Shown here one piece after another: positions 24,486-32,434 of a stretch of 64,000 bases of DNA. Below the pieces are notes generated by a model. It was not told where the DNA came from and did not search any database. It saw nothing but the letters and a program-made list of their open reading frames with translations. This DNA comes from an uncultured Gemmatimonadota bacterium (GTDB lineage Bacteria; Gemmatimonadota; Gemmatimonadetes; Gemmatimonadales; Gemmatimonadaceae), in NCBI GenBank assembly GCA_946480295.1, contig CAMLIT010000010.1:1-64000 (forward strand), given 5' to 3'. Within the stretch, counting starts at the first letter, position 1; every line of letters starts with the position of its first letter. A program made the translations under genes and the position numbers.

Positions 24486-25651
24486 CGAATCGCCGTACCC
24501 TGTTCGCGATCGCCTGCCTGGGCATGCTCTCGTTCGGCATCGTCCTCACGACGCTCGGCGCCGTGCTCCCGTCGATCATCCCGCGCTTCGGGCTCGACAC
24601 CACCGCCGCCGGCGCGCTGCTCTTCCTCATGAGCTTCGGCATCCTCGCCGGCTCCGTCGTCTTCGGGCCGATGGTGGACCGGTACGGCTACCGCGGCATG
24701 CTCCTCTCCTCGTCGTCGCTGATCGTCCTCGGCCTCGAGGGGATCGCGCTGGCCGCGACGGTCGCCTGGCTCCGCGTCGCCATCCTCGTCGTCGGCTTCG
24801 GCGGGGGGATCATCAACGGCGGGACGAACGCGCTCGTCGCGGACGTCAGCGCGGAGAGCCGCGGGTCCGGGCTCAGCCTGCTCGGCGTGTTCTTCGGCAT
24901 CGGCGCCGTCGGCGTGCCTTTCGCCCTCGGGTCGCTCCTCGGCCGCTTCTCCTACTCCGAGGTCATCGCGGCGGCCGGCGCGATCGTGCTCGTCCCGCTC
25001 GTGCTCACCCTCCTCAACCGCTTCCCCGCGCCGAAGCAGGGGCAGGGCTTCCCGATCGCCGAGGCGCGGCGGCTGCTGCGCGACCCGGTGCTGCTGCTCT
25101 TCGGGGCAATGCTCTTCCTGGAGAGCGGGATGGAGATCACCGTCGGCGGCTGGACGGCGACGTTCTTCAAGACGGAGCTCGACCTCGCCGCGGACCTCGC
25201 GCTCTACGTGCTCTCGCTCTACTGGCTCGGCATGATGGTCGCCCGGCTCGCGCTCGGCTGGCTGCTCCGCCGCGCCGCGCCGGTGCGGGTGCTGCTCGGC
25301 TGTCTCGGCCTCGCGTTCGTCGGCGCGCTCCTCCTCGTGTCGACGCACGCCATCGCCATCGCCGCCGCGGGCGTCTTCCTCCTCGGCGCCGGCTTCGCCG
25401 CCAGCTACCCCGTGGTGCTCGGCTTCACCGGCGATCGTTATGCGGCGCTCTCGGGCACCGCGTTCGGCATCGTCATGGTGATGTCGCTCACCGGCGGCAC
25501 GATCCTCCCCTACGCCACCGGCGCGCTCGGCGCGACGTACGGCCTGCGGCTGTCCTTCCTGATCGTACCCACCGCCCTCGTGCTGTTCGCGACGCTGCTC
25601 GGGGTGGCGGCGAGGCGGATGGGGGTGCCGGCGGCGGCCGGGGTGCGGTGA
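24482..25651 (+). CDS. MFS sugar permease
   Basis: The 389-residue protein has twelve predicted membrane helices and the MFS loop 2-3 signature in FGPMVDRYGYRGMLL near residue 60. The inner-membrane position and the ATGA overlap with the ROK kinase suggest a sugar/H+ symporter of the kind found with sugar kinases (FucP/NagP-like in layout). I cannot name the substrate. A copy of CGTTATGC (25436-25443) encodes RYA in a cytoplasmic loop. The next 250 bases hold inverted repeats. Confidence 0.88.
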   Translation: MTNRRTLFAIACLGMLSFGIVLTTLGAVLPSIIPRFGLDTTAAGALLFLMSFGILAGSVVFGPMVDRYGYRGMLLSSSSLIVLGLEGIALAATVAWLRVAILVVGFGGGIINGGTNALVADVSAESRGSGLSLLGVFFGIGAVGVPFALGSLLGRFSYSEVIAAAGAIVLVPLVLTLLNRFPAPKQGQGFPIAEARRLLRDPVLLLFGAMLFLESGMEITVGGWTATFFKTELDLAADLALYVLSLYWLGMMVARLALGWLLRRAAPVRVLLGCLGLAFVGALLLVSTHAIAIAAAGVFLLGAGFAASYPVVLGFTGDRYAALSGTAFGIVMVMSLTGGTILPYATGALGATYGLRLSFLIVPTALVLFATLLGVAARRMGVPAAAGVR

Positions 25652-25689
25652 ACCGGCATCCGCACTCGGCGGTGCGCTGTCCGTTCGAG

Positions 25690-25790
25690 CGTCGTTGGTC
25701 GTCGGTTCTTCGTCACTGGCGAGCCGCTCGGGACGCTCCTCGCGGCATCCCGAGCGGCTCGCCAACGACCAATGACCAATGACGTCTTCC
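25690..25790. repeat. TTGGTCG / ATGACCA inverted-repeat element
   Basis: The left arm (GTCGTTGGTCGTCGGTTCTTCGTC and CGAGCCGCTCGGGA, in pieces) faces a right arm (CATCCCGAGCGGCTCGCCAA followed by ACGACCA and ATGACCA units). A closely related element with partly compensatory changes lies at 41640-41755. After it comes a CCCTCG…GCTGCGCTCC…GATGA motif (25827-25855) that also recurs at 36838-36862. Confidence 0.8.
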
Positions 25791-25875
25791 CGGCATGCAG
25801 CCACCCGACGGCGCACAGTAGTTCCCTCGGTCGCTGCGCTCCCTCGAGATGACCATGCCTTGTGGCGTCCCGGTC

Positions 25876-25903
25876 TCGTCCCTCGTCCCTCGTCCCTCGT
25901 CCC
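25876..25903. repeat. TCGTCCC array upstream of the SIS gene
   Basis: Four exact TCGTCCC units end seven bases before the start codon of the SIS-domain gene, so they fill the position where a ribosome-binding site would be. The complementary GGGACGA array lies just after the same gene at 26707-26727, making an inverted pair that brackets the whole gene. Confidence 0.85.
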
Positions 25904-25909
25904 TCCTTC

Positions 25910-26671
25910 ATGCTCGCCCAGACCTGGCTCTCCAACACCCGCGCCGTCCTCGACGACATCGAAGCGACCCAGCTTCCCGCGATCCGCGACGCCGCATCCC
26001 TGATGGCCGACTCGATCGCCGCCGAGCGGTGGGTGCACACCTTCGGCTGCGGCCACGCGACCATCCCCGTCGAGGAGATGTATCCGCGCATCGGCGGCTT
26101 CGTCGGCTTCCATCCGATGGTCGAGCTGCCGCTGACCTTCTTCACGCGCGTCACCGGCGAGATGGGCATCCACCAGTTCCTCTTCCTCGAGCGCGCGCAG
26201 GGCTACGGCGACGCGATCATGAACAGCTACGACTTCGACCCGCGCGACACGATGTGGATCTTCTCGCACACGGGGATCAACAACGTGAACATCGACGTGG
26301 CGCTGCGGGCGAAGGAGCTGGGAATGCGCGTCGTCGCGACCGGCTCCGCCGAGCAGGCGCGGGGCAGCACGCCGCGACACCCGTCGGGGCGGAAGCTGTT
26401 CGACATCGCCGACGTCGTGATCGACACGCGCGTGCCGGCCGGCGACTCGTCGGTGCCGCTGAAGCACCACCGCGACAACGTCGGCCCCGTCTCGACGATG
26501 GCGTTCGTCGCCGTGGTCTGGATGACGATCACCACCGTCGCGGAGATCCTCGCCGATCGCGGGGTGAAGCTGTACATCCATCCGTCGCACAACGTGCCCG
26601 GGGACACCACCGCCCACGACCGGCTCGACGAGGCGCTGGCGGAGTACAAGCGGCGGGTGGCGGGGGTGTAG
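25910..26671 (+). CDS. SIS-domain protein (UPF0309 / sugar isomerase-like)
   Basis: The 253-residue cytoplasmic protein is a SIS-fold phosphosugar-binding protein. HTFGCGHATIPVEEMYPRIGG near 45-65 and WIFSHTGINNVNIDVALRAKELG near 118-140 fit the UPF0309/sugar isomerase group, which isomerises or deacylates phosphosugars. It follows the kinase and permease genes on the same strand, supporting a shared sugar pathway, although the repeat in between may separate transcription. The ATG at 25910 has CTCCTTC in place of a Shine-Dalgarno because the heptamer array abuts the gene, so translation may be weak or leaderless. Confidence 0.85.
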   Translation: MLAQTWLSNTRAVLDDIEATQLPAIRDAASLMADSIAAERWVHTFGCGHATIPVEEMYPRIGGFVGFHPMVELPLTFFTRVTGEMGIHQFLFLERAQGYGDAIMNSYDFDPRDTMWIFSHTGINNVNIDVALRAKELGMRVVATGSAEQARGSTPRHPSGRKLFDIADVVIDTRVPAGDSSVPLKHHRDNVGPVSTMAFVAVVWMTITTVAEILADRGVKLYIHPSHNVPGDTTAHDRLDEALAEYKRRVAGV

Positions 26672-26960
26672 GGCGGGAGGCGGGAGGCGGGAGGCGGGAG
26701 GCGTCAGGGACGAGGGACGAGGGACGCGCCCGGGCGGGCCACGTCCGCCGTGCGCCGGGTCCTGCGCGCACGGCGGGGTCCAACGCCGATTGGACACGGA
26801 TGCCGCGGAGGGCACGGATCCGACGGATGGAGCCGGGCGCCCGGGCGTTGCTGTCATCCTGAGAGAGCGCGGCGATCGAAGGATCTGGCTCCGGTGCGAT
26901 CCGCGTTCATCCGTGTCGTGCATCCGTGGCATCCGTGTCGCGTCGTGTGATGCCGGCGCG
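26671..26960. repeat. composite heptamer-armed repeat (copy 1)
   Basis: Order: four GGCGGGA units (from about 26672), GGCGTCA, three GGGACG(A/C) units (26707-26727), a segment with CCGATTGGACACGGATGCC (26783-26801), GTCATCCTGAGAGAGC…GAAGGATCT (26853-26887), and ATCCGTG-type units ending in GTGTGATGCC near 26950. The same order, reversed, occurs at 42362-42060. The last 296 bases before the LEA gene are all repeat; no gene is present. Confidence 0.85.
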
Positions 26961-26967
26961 ACGGAGC

Positions 26968-27462
26968 TTACCGCCCCACCACGATCCGCGCCTGCCCCCG
27001 CGCCCGGAGCGGCACGGCGTAGGTGCCTAACGGCGTCTTCACGTCCACCGCGCCGTCGAGGCGGTAGCTGGCGCCGCCGCTGCGCAGCACGTCCACGCCG
27101 GCCCGCTGGAGCGCGCCCCAGCTCACGTCGAGCGGGAGGCGCACCGTCGCCGTGTCGTGGCCGGGGATCCGCACCGTGTCCACGCTCGCGCCGTAGCCGA
27201 CCTCGATCGAGTCGTGCGCGAACAGCCGGTACTGCGCCCCGGTGGCCGTCAGCGTGTACGGGTTCGGGTTGGTGAGGTGGAGGAGGACGTCGATGCTGCC
27301 TCCCGCCAGCCCGACCTGCCGCACCTTCACCCCGCGGAACTCCGCGCGCGGCGGCGTGAACGCCAGCCTCCCGACCTCGCGGCAGCCCGCGGCCGCGACG
27401 AGCAGCGCGAGCGACGCGACCAGGCGCCCCGCGCGCCGAGTGCCTGACGCCGCGGCCATCAT
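26968..27462 (-). CDS. LEA type 2 family lipoprotein
   Basis: The 164-residue product is a lipoprotein (lipobox LVAAAGC, Cys about 26) with one LEA14/WHy domain, recognised from FRGVKVRQVGLAGGSIDVLLHLTNPNPY near 38-65 and the closing LDVSWGALQ. Such domains are immunoglobulin-like and appear in desiccation or envelope proteins. The double ATG at 27462/27459 has GGAGG seven bases upstream of the first. It starts 25 bases after the fructokinase stop, so it is probably in the same operon. TTA (Leu) occurs inside a CGTTAGGC octamer at 27025-27032. Confidence 0.82.
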   Translation of the reverse strand: MMAAASGTRRAGRLVASLALLVAAAGCREVGRLAFTPPRAEFRGVKVRQVGLAGGSIDVLLHLTNPNPYTLTATGAQYRLFAHDSIEVGYGASVDTVRIPGHDTATVRLPLDVSWGALQRAGVDVLRSGGASYRLDGAVDVKTPLGTYAVPLRARGQARIVVGR

Positions 27463-27487
27463 TGCCGTTCCTCCGCCACGATCCCGC

Positions 27488-28390
27488 TCATCGCTGCTCC
27501 TCCGGCCACAGCCACGCCGCGCCGCGCACACCGCTCGAGTCGCCGTGCTTTGCGCGCACGATCGGCGTCACCAGCGTGTCCGAGAAGACGTACTTCCGCA
27601 CCGCCGTCGCTGCCTCCTCCGGCAGCCCCTCGATGTTCGACATCCCGCCGCCGAGCACGATCACGTCGGGGTCGAGGAGGTTGATCAGCGACGCCAGCGC
27701 CCGGCCCAGCCGGTCGTGGTAGCGCGCGAGCGATGCCGCGGCCGCCCCCTCGCCCGCCGCCGCGGCGGCGACGATGTCGCGGCTCGACCGCGATTCGCCG
27801 GAGTGCAGCAGGTGATCGGTCTCGAACCCTGGCCCCGAGAGGAACGCCTCGATGCAGCCGTTCTTCCCGCAGTAGCACGACGGGCCCGGATACTCGTCGG
27901 CGGCGAGCCAGGGGAGTGGGTTGTGTCCCCACTCGCCGGCGACGAGGTTCGGCCCCGTCAGGCACCGGCCGCCGACGACGATCCCGCCGCCGACGCCGGT
28001 GCCGAGGATCACGCCGAACACCACGTCGGCGCCCGCCGCCGCGCCGTCCGACGCCTCCGACAGGGCGAAGCAGTTCGCGTCGTTCATCAGCCGCACCGGC
28101 CGGCGCAGCCGCGCTTCGAGGTCGCGACCGAGCGGCTTGTCGTTCAGCCACACCGAGTTCGCGTTCTTCACGAGCCCCGTCTCCGGCACGATCGCGCCCG
28201 GGATCCCGATCCCGATGCTGCCGCACTCGCCGGCGCGCTCCTCGATCTCCTCCACGAGGCGCGTGATCGCCACGAGCGACGGCTCGTAGTCGCGCGGCGT
28301 GCTCACGCGCTGCCTGACGAGGACCTCGCCCGCGGGCGAGAGCGCGACGCCCTCGATCTTCGTCCCCCCCATGTCGATGCCGATCCGCAT
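27488..28390 (-). CDS. mak: fructokinase, ROK family (Mak-like)
   Basis: The 300-residue protein is very close in layout to E. coli Mak (302 residues). It begins MRIGIDMGGTKIEGVAL and has GIPGAIVPETGLVKNANS, RLMNDANCFALSEA (catalytic Asp near 104), GTGVGGGIVV, GEWGHNPLPW, the zinc site CYCGKNGCIE near 168-177, NLLDPDVIVLGGGMSN, and the ending KHGDSSGVRGAAWLWP. It phosphorylates fructose at O6 (or other hexoses) with ATP. It heads a minus-strand pair with the LEA gene and points away from the other ROK gene 4 kb away. Confidence 0.93.
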   Translation of the reverse strand: MRIGIDMGGTKIEGVALSPAGEVLVRQRVSTPRDYEPSLVAITRLVEEIEERAGECGSIGIGIPGAIVPETGLVKNANSVWLNDKPLGRDLEARLRRPVRLMNDANCFALSEASDGAAAGADVVFGVILGTGVGGGIVVGGRCLTGPNLVAGEWGHNPLPWLAADEYPGPSCYCGKNGCIEAFLSGPGFETDHLLHSGESRSSRDIVAAAAAGEGAAAASLARYHDRLGRALASLINLLDPDVIVLGGGMSNIEGLPEEAATAVRKYVFSDTLVTPIVRAKHGDSSGVRGAAWLWPEEQR

Positions 28391-28440
28391 GGCGAGGAGA
28401 CTAGCGACCGGAGGCGCCCACGTCCAACGAGCGCGGGCGC

Positions 28441-28623
28441 TCAGCGCCGGCGTTCGGCCGACGACGCGGCCCGCACGCGGCGCAGCAGCCCCGCCGCGAT
28501 CACGAGGAGCGCGATCCCGAGCGTCACGAAGACCGGGTGCCACGGCCTGGCCAGCGCTCCCTCGACCAGGAACACGAGGCCGGCGGCGGCGAACAGCGCG
28601 ACGGCGAGGCGGTTCGAGCGCAT
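28441..28623 (-). CDS. small membrane protein, two helices
   Basis: The 60-residue product has two hydrophobic stretches (LAVALFAAAGLVFLVEGAL and VFVTLGIALLVIAAGLL) and a basic tail. Its ATG at 28623 overlaps the TGA of the DUF1643 gene (TGATG), which shows that it is read in the same operon. No family recognised. Confidence 0.7.
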   Translation of the reverse strand: MRSNRLAVALFAAAGLVFLVEGALARPWHPVFVTLGIALLVIAAGLLRRVRAASSAERRR

Positions 28624-29165
28624 CAGTCCTCGCGCCCCGCGGAACGCGTGCGCCGGGTGGATGGCGGCAGGGGCAGGTCGGCGAGCGTGGCGGCGCGCGG
28701 CAGGTACAGCGGGTGTCGCGGCGCGCCGTCCTTCGTCGTCCCGAGGCACCGCGGGCGCGGGAGGTAGCGGAGCACCGCCGCGGCCCGGTCGCGGTGCGCG
28801 CCGTGCACGCCCCACGCGGCGACGACGAGGTCCGCCTCGTCGGCGAGCCGGCGCAGCCAGCGGTCGTTCGCGCGCCCCACGGGCGACGCGGCCCGCTTGA
28901 GCAGCGCCGGGTGCGGGGTGCGGTACGCGAAGATGTTGCCGACGGCGAGCCGGCCGAAGCCCCACGCCTGCGCGAAGCCGATGCACCGCCGGATCGTCGG
29001 GTCGTCCCGCCGGTGGTCGGCGGTCGACGGGTTCAGGCCGATGAAGAGCACGGTCGGCCCGGCCGGGTCCCACTCCCGCCAGAGTGCATAACGATAGGCG
29101 CGGCACCGCGAGAAGACCGCGTCGCCCCGCATCCCTCGCTCGGCAGTCCCGGCCGTCCGGCGCAT
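28623..29165 (-). CDS. DUF1643 domain protein
   Basis: The 180-residue cytoplasmic protein has the DUF1643 pattern: YRYALWREWDPAGPTVLFIGLNPSTADHRRDDPTIRRCIGFA (about 27-68, quoted in family order) and VVAAWGVHGAHRD later. The fold is likely Rossmann-like; some members occur in phage and defence settings, but function is unknown. A CGTTATGC octamer at 29086-29093 encodes the RYA of the first motif, where this genome would normally use CGCTACGC. The start at 29165 is the last ATG that keeps a short leader before the domain. Confidence 0.82.
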   Translation of the reverse strand: MRRTAGTAERGMRGDAVFSRCRAYRYALWREWDPAGPTVLFIGLNPSTADHRRDDPTIRRCIGFAQAWGFGRLAVGNIFAYRTPHPALLKRAASPVGRANDRWLRRLADEADLVVAAWGVHGAHRDRAAAVLRYLPRPRCLGTTKDGAPRHPLYLPRAATLADLPLPPSTRRTRSAGRED

Positions 29166-29261
29166 CGCGATCGTCCCCTGGAGAGTGATCCCGGACGCGC
29201 CCACCGCGCACCCGGTTCGCCCAATATGCCAGACCGCGGACGCGCGTGGAAGCGCGCGACG

Positions 29262-31199
29262 CTACGCCGGCGGCATCGTGTCCGGCCGCGTTCTCACGAC
29301 GCTGTCCCGCCGTGCCCCGCTGTCGGCCCGCGCCGACGGCGTACGCACCGCGATCCCGCTCCCGCTCCCGCTCCCGCGCTCGCGCATGCTGTCGCGACGG
29401 ATGCTCGTATCCGGCCGCGCCGTCGTGTCGGGGCTCGCCGTCCGGGGCGTGCGCTGCACCGGGGGCAGGAAGAACGGGTTCGCCGCCGCCGAATCGGCCA
29501 TCGCCGCGCTGTCGCGCACCGCGGGTTTCTCGGCGCGCGGCTGCCGGTGCTTCGGCGTGGTGTGGTGCGTCGCCGCGACCGCCACGCCGCTGTCCGCATG
29601 GGCGCTGTCGGCCGCCGCGCTGTCGACAGGCGTCGCGCCCGTGCTCGCGCCGGCCGGCACCGTCGCCGCAGCCGTCGCCGCGGGCGCCGGCATCACCGCG
29701 CCGCCCGCGGAGTCGACGACGAGCTGCGCCGAATCGCGCGTCGCGCGCAACTGCGCGGCGCTGTCGACCACCGTCGCGCCATCGCCGGCCAGCGGCACCA
29801 GCGTCGGCTGGTCGGGCCCGCGCGACAGCGCCAGCGCCGAGGCGACGACGATGCCGAGCAGCGTGACCGCGCCCGCGGGCACCGCCCACGCGGCATGGCC
29901 TGGGCGCGGCTCCTCGTCGCCGGGCGCGGGTATCCCCGCGCCTAACGGCATCGTCTCCCGCTCGATCGAGCGTTCGGCCTCCTCGCTCTGGAGCCCGCGC
30001 GCGGCGGGCAGCTCCACCGCGGGGGGCGCGTCGGCCGCCGGCACGAGCACCGGCGCGAGCGCTCGTTCGGCGCCGGCCTTCCCCCGCGCCGGCGCGCTCG
30101 CTCCCTGCGCGCCCGCCGTCCCGAGCATCGCCAGGCGCTGACGCTCCAGCTGCTGCCGCTCGAGCGCGAGCTGCTCGTGCGCCGCCGTGATCGCCCCCGT
30201 CAGCTCGGCGCGGTCGCGGGACAGCCGCGCGCGCTCCTCCGCCACCGAGCGCTCGAGCTCCGTGCGCTCCGCCGACAGCGCCTCCCGCTGGTCGGCGATC
30301 TCGCGCTCGAGCCGGGCGCGCTCGTCCGCGAGCTGCTGCCGCGCCTGGGCGAACTCCTGCTCCTGCTGCGCGCGCTCGGCCGTGAGCTGTTCACGCGTCA
30401 GGCGCTGCTCGGTCAGCGCCTCCTGCGTCACCCGCGCCGATTCGTCCTCGCCGACCTTCACCGCGTCGGCCATGGCGATCAGCGCGAGATAGCCCGCGAT
30501 GTCCGGCGCCGCGCCGCCGCGCGTCGGGTGCAGGAGCATGTCCGTGCGCTCGATGACGCGCTGCGGCAGGTCGGGGCGGAGCTCCGCGAGGCGCTCCTCG
30601 GGACGTTCGTCGTCCTCCGCGCCCTCGGCGCTCCGCGCGAGCATGGCGCGCGCGATCGTCGCCACGGTCTGCGCGTCGCCCTCCGCCTCCGGCGCGCCGG
30701 TGAGCGGGATCGGCCGCAGGGCGAAGGCGACGAGGACGCGGTCCGTCCCCGGCTCGAGGAAGACGGTGTCCGTCGTGACCGCGCGGTGCACGACGCGCTC
30801 GCGCCGCGCCCAGTCGAGGATGCCGTTCACCTCGCGGAGGATGGCCGCGACGCGCGCGTTGGAGAAGCGCTCGCCGCGCGACAGCAGCTCCTCCACGGTG
30901 GGCGCGAAGATGCGCTGCCTGACGATGGCCAGCGCGCCGGCGCCGAGCCAGCGGCCCTCGAGCACGCGGACCAGGTGCCGGTGCTCGAGCGTCGACAGGA
31001 GCTTCACGTCCGCCGCGAGGTGCGTCAGCGCGTTGCGCTCGTCCCCGGCGGGGGTGCGGGCGACGGTGATGACCACGTCGAGGCCGTCCGCGCGTCGCTT
31101 GCCGATGTAGCTGCGGGTGGCCTCGTCCGCGCCGAGCTCGGCGATGATCTCGTAGCTGTCCGCGAGCGGGGTGACGTCGATGCGCTCTTCTCTGCTCAT
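29262..31199 (-). CDS. protein kinase-like pseudokinase with coiled coil and membrane anchor
   Basis: The 645-residue protein starts with a Ser/Thr kinase-like domain (about 12-270), but the catalytic residues are gone. HRD is HRA at residues 138-140 (HRAVTTDTVF), no Lys stands in the VAIK position (VVITVARTP), and no DFG is visible. A long Glu/Arg/Gln coiled coil follows (about 275-395), then one membrane helix (about 432-454) and an extracytoplasmic, Ala/Pro/Asp-rich tail. It looks like a signalling or polarity scaffold rather than a kinase. The start ATG at 31199 precedes SREERID. It lies alone on the minus strand; a hairpin at 31231-31259 separates it from the YeeE genes. Confidence 0.8.
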   Translation of the reverse strand: MSREERIDVTPLADSYEIIAELGADEATRSYIGKRRADGLDVVITVARTPAGDERNALTHLAADVKLLSTLEHRHLVRVLEGRWLGAGALAIVRQRIFAPTVEELLSRGERFSNARVAAILREVNGILDWARRERVVHRAVTTDTVFLEPGTDRVLVAFALRPIPLTGAPEAEGDAQTVATIARAMLARSAEGAEDDERPEERLAELRPDLPQRVIERTDMLLHPTRGGAAPDIAGYLALIAMADAVKVGEDESARVTQEALTEQRLTREQLTAERAQQEQEFAQARQQLADERARLEREIADQREALSAERTELERSVAEERARLSRDRAELTGAITAAHEQLALERQQLERQRLAMLGTAGAQGASAPARGKAGAERALAPVLVPAADAPPAVELPAARGLQSEEAERSIERETMPLGAGIPAPGDEEPRPGHAAWAVPAGAVTLLGIVVASALALSRGPDQPTLVPLAGDGATVVDSAAQLRATRDSAQLVVDSAGGAVMPAPAATAAATVPAGASTGATPVDSAAADSAHADSGVAVAATHHTTPKHRQPRAEKPAVRDSAAMADSAAANPFFLPPVQRTPRTASPDTTARPDTSIRRDSMRERGSGSGSGIAVRTPSARADSGARRDSVVRTRPDTMPPA

Positions 31200-31230
31200 G
31201 CCTGATGCCGCCGGGCGGCGTCGAATCGGT

Positions 31231-31259
31231 CGCACTGGATCGTGCCTCATGCCAGTGCG
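31231..31259 (-). terminator. hairpin after the YeeE/YedE genes
   Basis: CGCACTGG (31231-31238) and CCAGTGCG (31252-31259) can form a perfect 8-bp stem around a 13-base loop. It is downstream of the YeeE/YedE stop at 31326 and upstream of the pseudokinase start. Confidence 0.4.
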
Positions 31260-31325
31260 TGATCCGTGCCGCTGTCGGCTGAGGCGGGTGCGCCCCGCGA
31301 GCCGGCCGGCGGGGACGCGCGAGCG

Positions 31326-31814
31326 CTAGTGCGGCAGCTTCGGGCGCAGGAGCCCGTAGGTGAAGGTGCCGACGAGGGCGCTCGCGATCGCGACCGCGAT
31401 CACGCCGACGCCCGCGCCGAGGAGCGCGAAGAGCGGGCCCGGGCAGGCGCCGGTCAGCGCCCAGCCGAGGCCGAAGATCACCCCGCCCGCCGCATAACGA
31501 ACCCCGCGGCCGAGCCGCTTCGGCGGGATGTCGATCGCCTCGCCATTCAGCGCCCGACGCCGCGAGCGCTTGAGCCACTGGACGGTCGCGATCGCCACCG
31601 GCATCGCCGTCGCGAAGACGCCGTACATGTGGAAGCCCTCGAAGCGGAACATCTCCTGGATGCGGAACCAGGAGATGACCTCGCTCTTCGTGATCACGAT
31701 CCCGAAGAGCACGCCGAGGACGAAGTAGGTCCCGATCGCGTTCGCCCACCGCCGGGGCGCGGGTGCCGCGTCCGGCTCGAGCGTGGTCCGTGGCGCGGCC
31801 GCCGTCGTCGCCAT
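31326..31814 (-). CDS. YeeE/YedE family membrane protein (DUF6691)
   Basis: The 162-residue inner-membrane protein has four hydrophobic segments and the family motif GWALTGACPGPLFALLGAG (Cys near residue 120), which is the C-terminal half of a YeeE/YedE-type thiosulfate or sulfur-compound channel. It begins two bases after the stop of the partner gene (TGACGATG), so both halves are made together. An octamer CGTTATGC lies at 31492-31499. Inferred role: import of thiosulfate or another sulfur compound. Confidence 0.88.
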   Translation of the reverse strand: MATTAAAPRTTLEPDAAPAPRRWANAIGTYFVLGVLFGIVITKSEVISWFRIQEMFRFEGFHMYGVFATAMPVAIATVQWLKRSRRRALNGEAIDIPPKRLGRGVRYAAGGVIFGLGWALTGACPGPLFALLGAGVGVIAVAIASALVGTFTYGLLRPKLPH

Positions 31815-31816
31815 CG

Positions 31817-32383
31817 TCAGGCCCTCAGCAGGAGCGGGAGAAGGAGGAAGGTCCCCGCGATCCCGCCGACGAAGAACGCCGCGAGCGCGATGAACGACGG
31901 AAGTTGGAGGTCGGCGACGCCGGAGAGGCCGTGGCCGGAGGTGCACCCGCCGGCGTACGCCGTCCCGAAGCCGACGAGGAAGCCGCCGCCGACGATCACG
32001 GCGAGCCCACGCAGCGTCAGCAGGCTGCTCCAGCGGAAGAGCTCGTGCGGCACCAGGCCGGTGAAGTCGTGGATGCCGAGCGCGGTGAGGTCGGCCTTCG
32101 TGCGCGCGGCGATGGCGACGGGATGCGGATTGCGCAGCAGCACGCCGGCGATGAAGCCGCCGACGAGCGTGCCGAGGACGAACGCCAGGTTCCAGCCGCC
32201 GCGGCGCTTCCAGTCATACCGGAAGTAGGGGACGTCGCCCGGGCAGAGCGCGGCGCAGGCGTGGCGCAGGTTGCTCGATACGCCGAACAGCTTGTTGCCG
32301 ACGAGCAGCAGCGCCGGCGCGAACAGGCCGATGACCGGCCCGGCGACGTACCAGGGCCACGGCCGCAGTAATAGCTCTCGCAC
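31817..32383 (-). CDS. YeeE/YedE family membrane protein
   Basis: The 188-residue protein has about five membrane segments and the motif AYAGGCTSGHGLSGVADL near residue 145 (conserved Cys), matching the N-terminal half of YeeE/YedE transporters. In many bacteria the two halves are separate genes, as here. The GTG start at 32383 is preceded by AGGAGA. It heads the two-gene operon; the upstream hypothetical gene ends only about 50 bases away. Confidence 0.88.
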   Translation of the reverse strand: MRELLLRPWPWYVAGPVIGLFAPALLLVGNKLFGVSSNLRHACAALCPGDVPYFRYDWKRRGGWNLAFVLGTLVGGFIAGVLLRNPHPVAIAARTKADLTALGIHDFTGLVPHELFRWSSLLTLRGLAVIVGGGFLVGFGTAYAGGCTSGHGLSGVADLQLPSFIALAAFFVGGIAGTFLLLPLLLRA

Positions 32384-32434
32384 TTCTCTTCTCCTGGTGG
32401 AAGAGGAAAAGTGTCGCCGCGGACGGCGCCGCGT

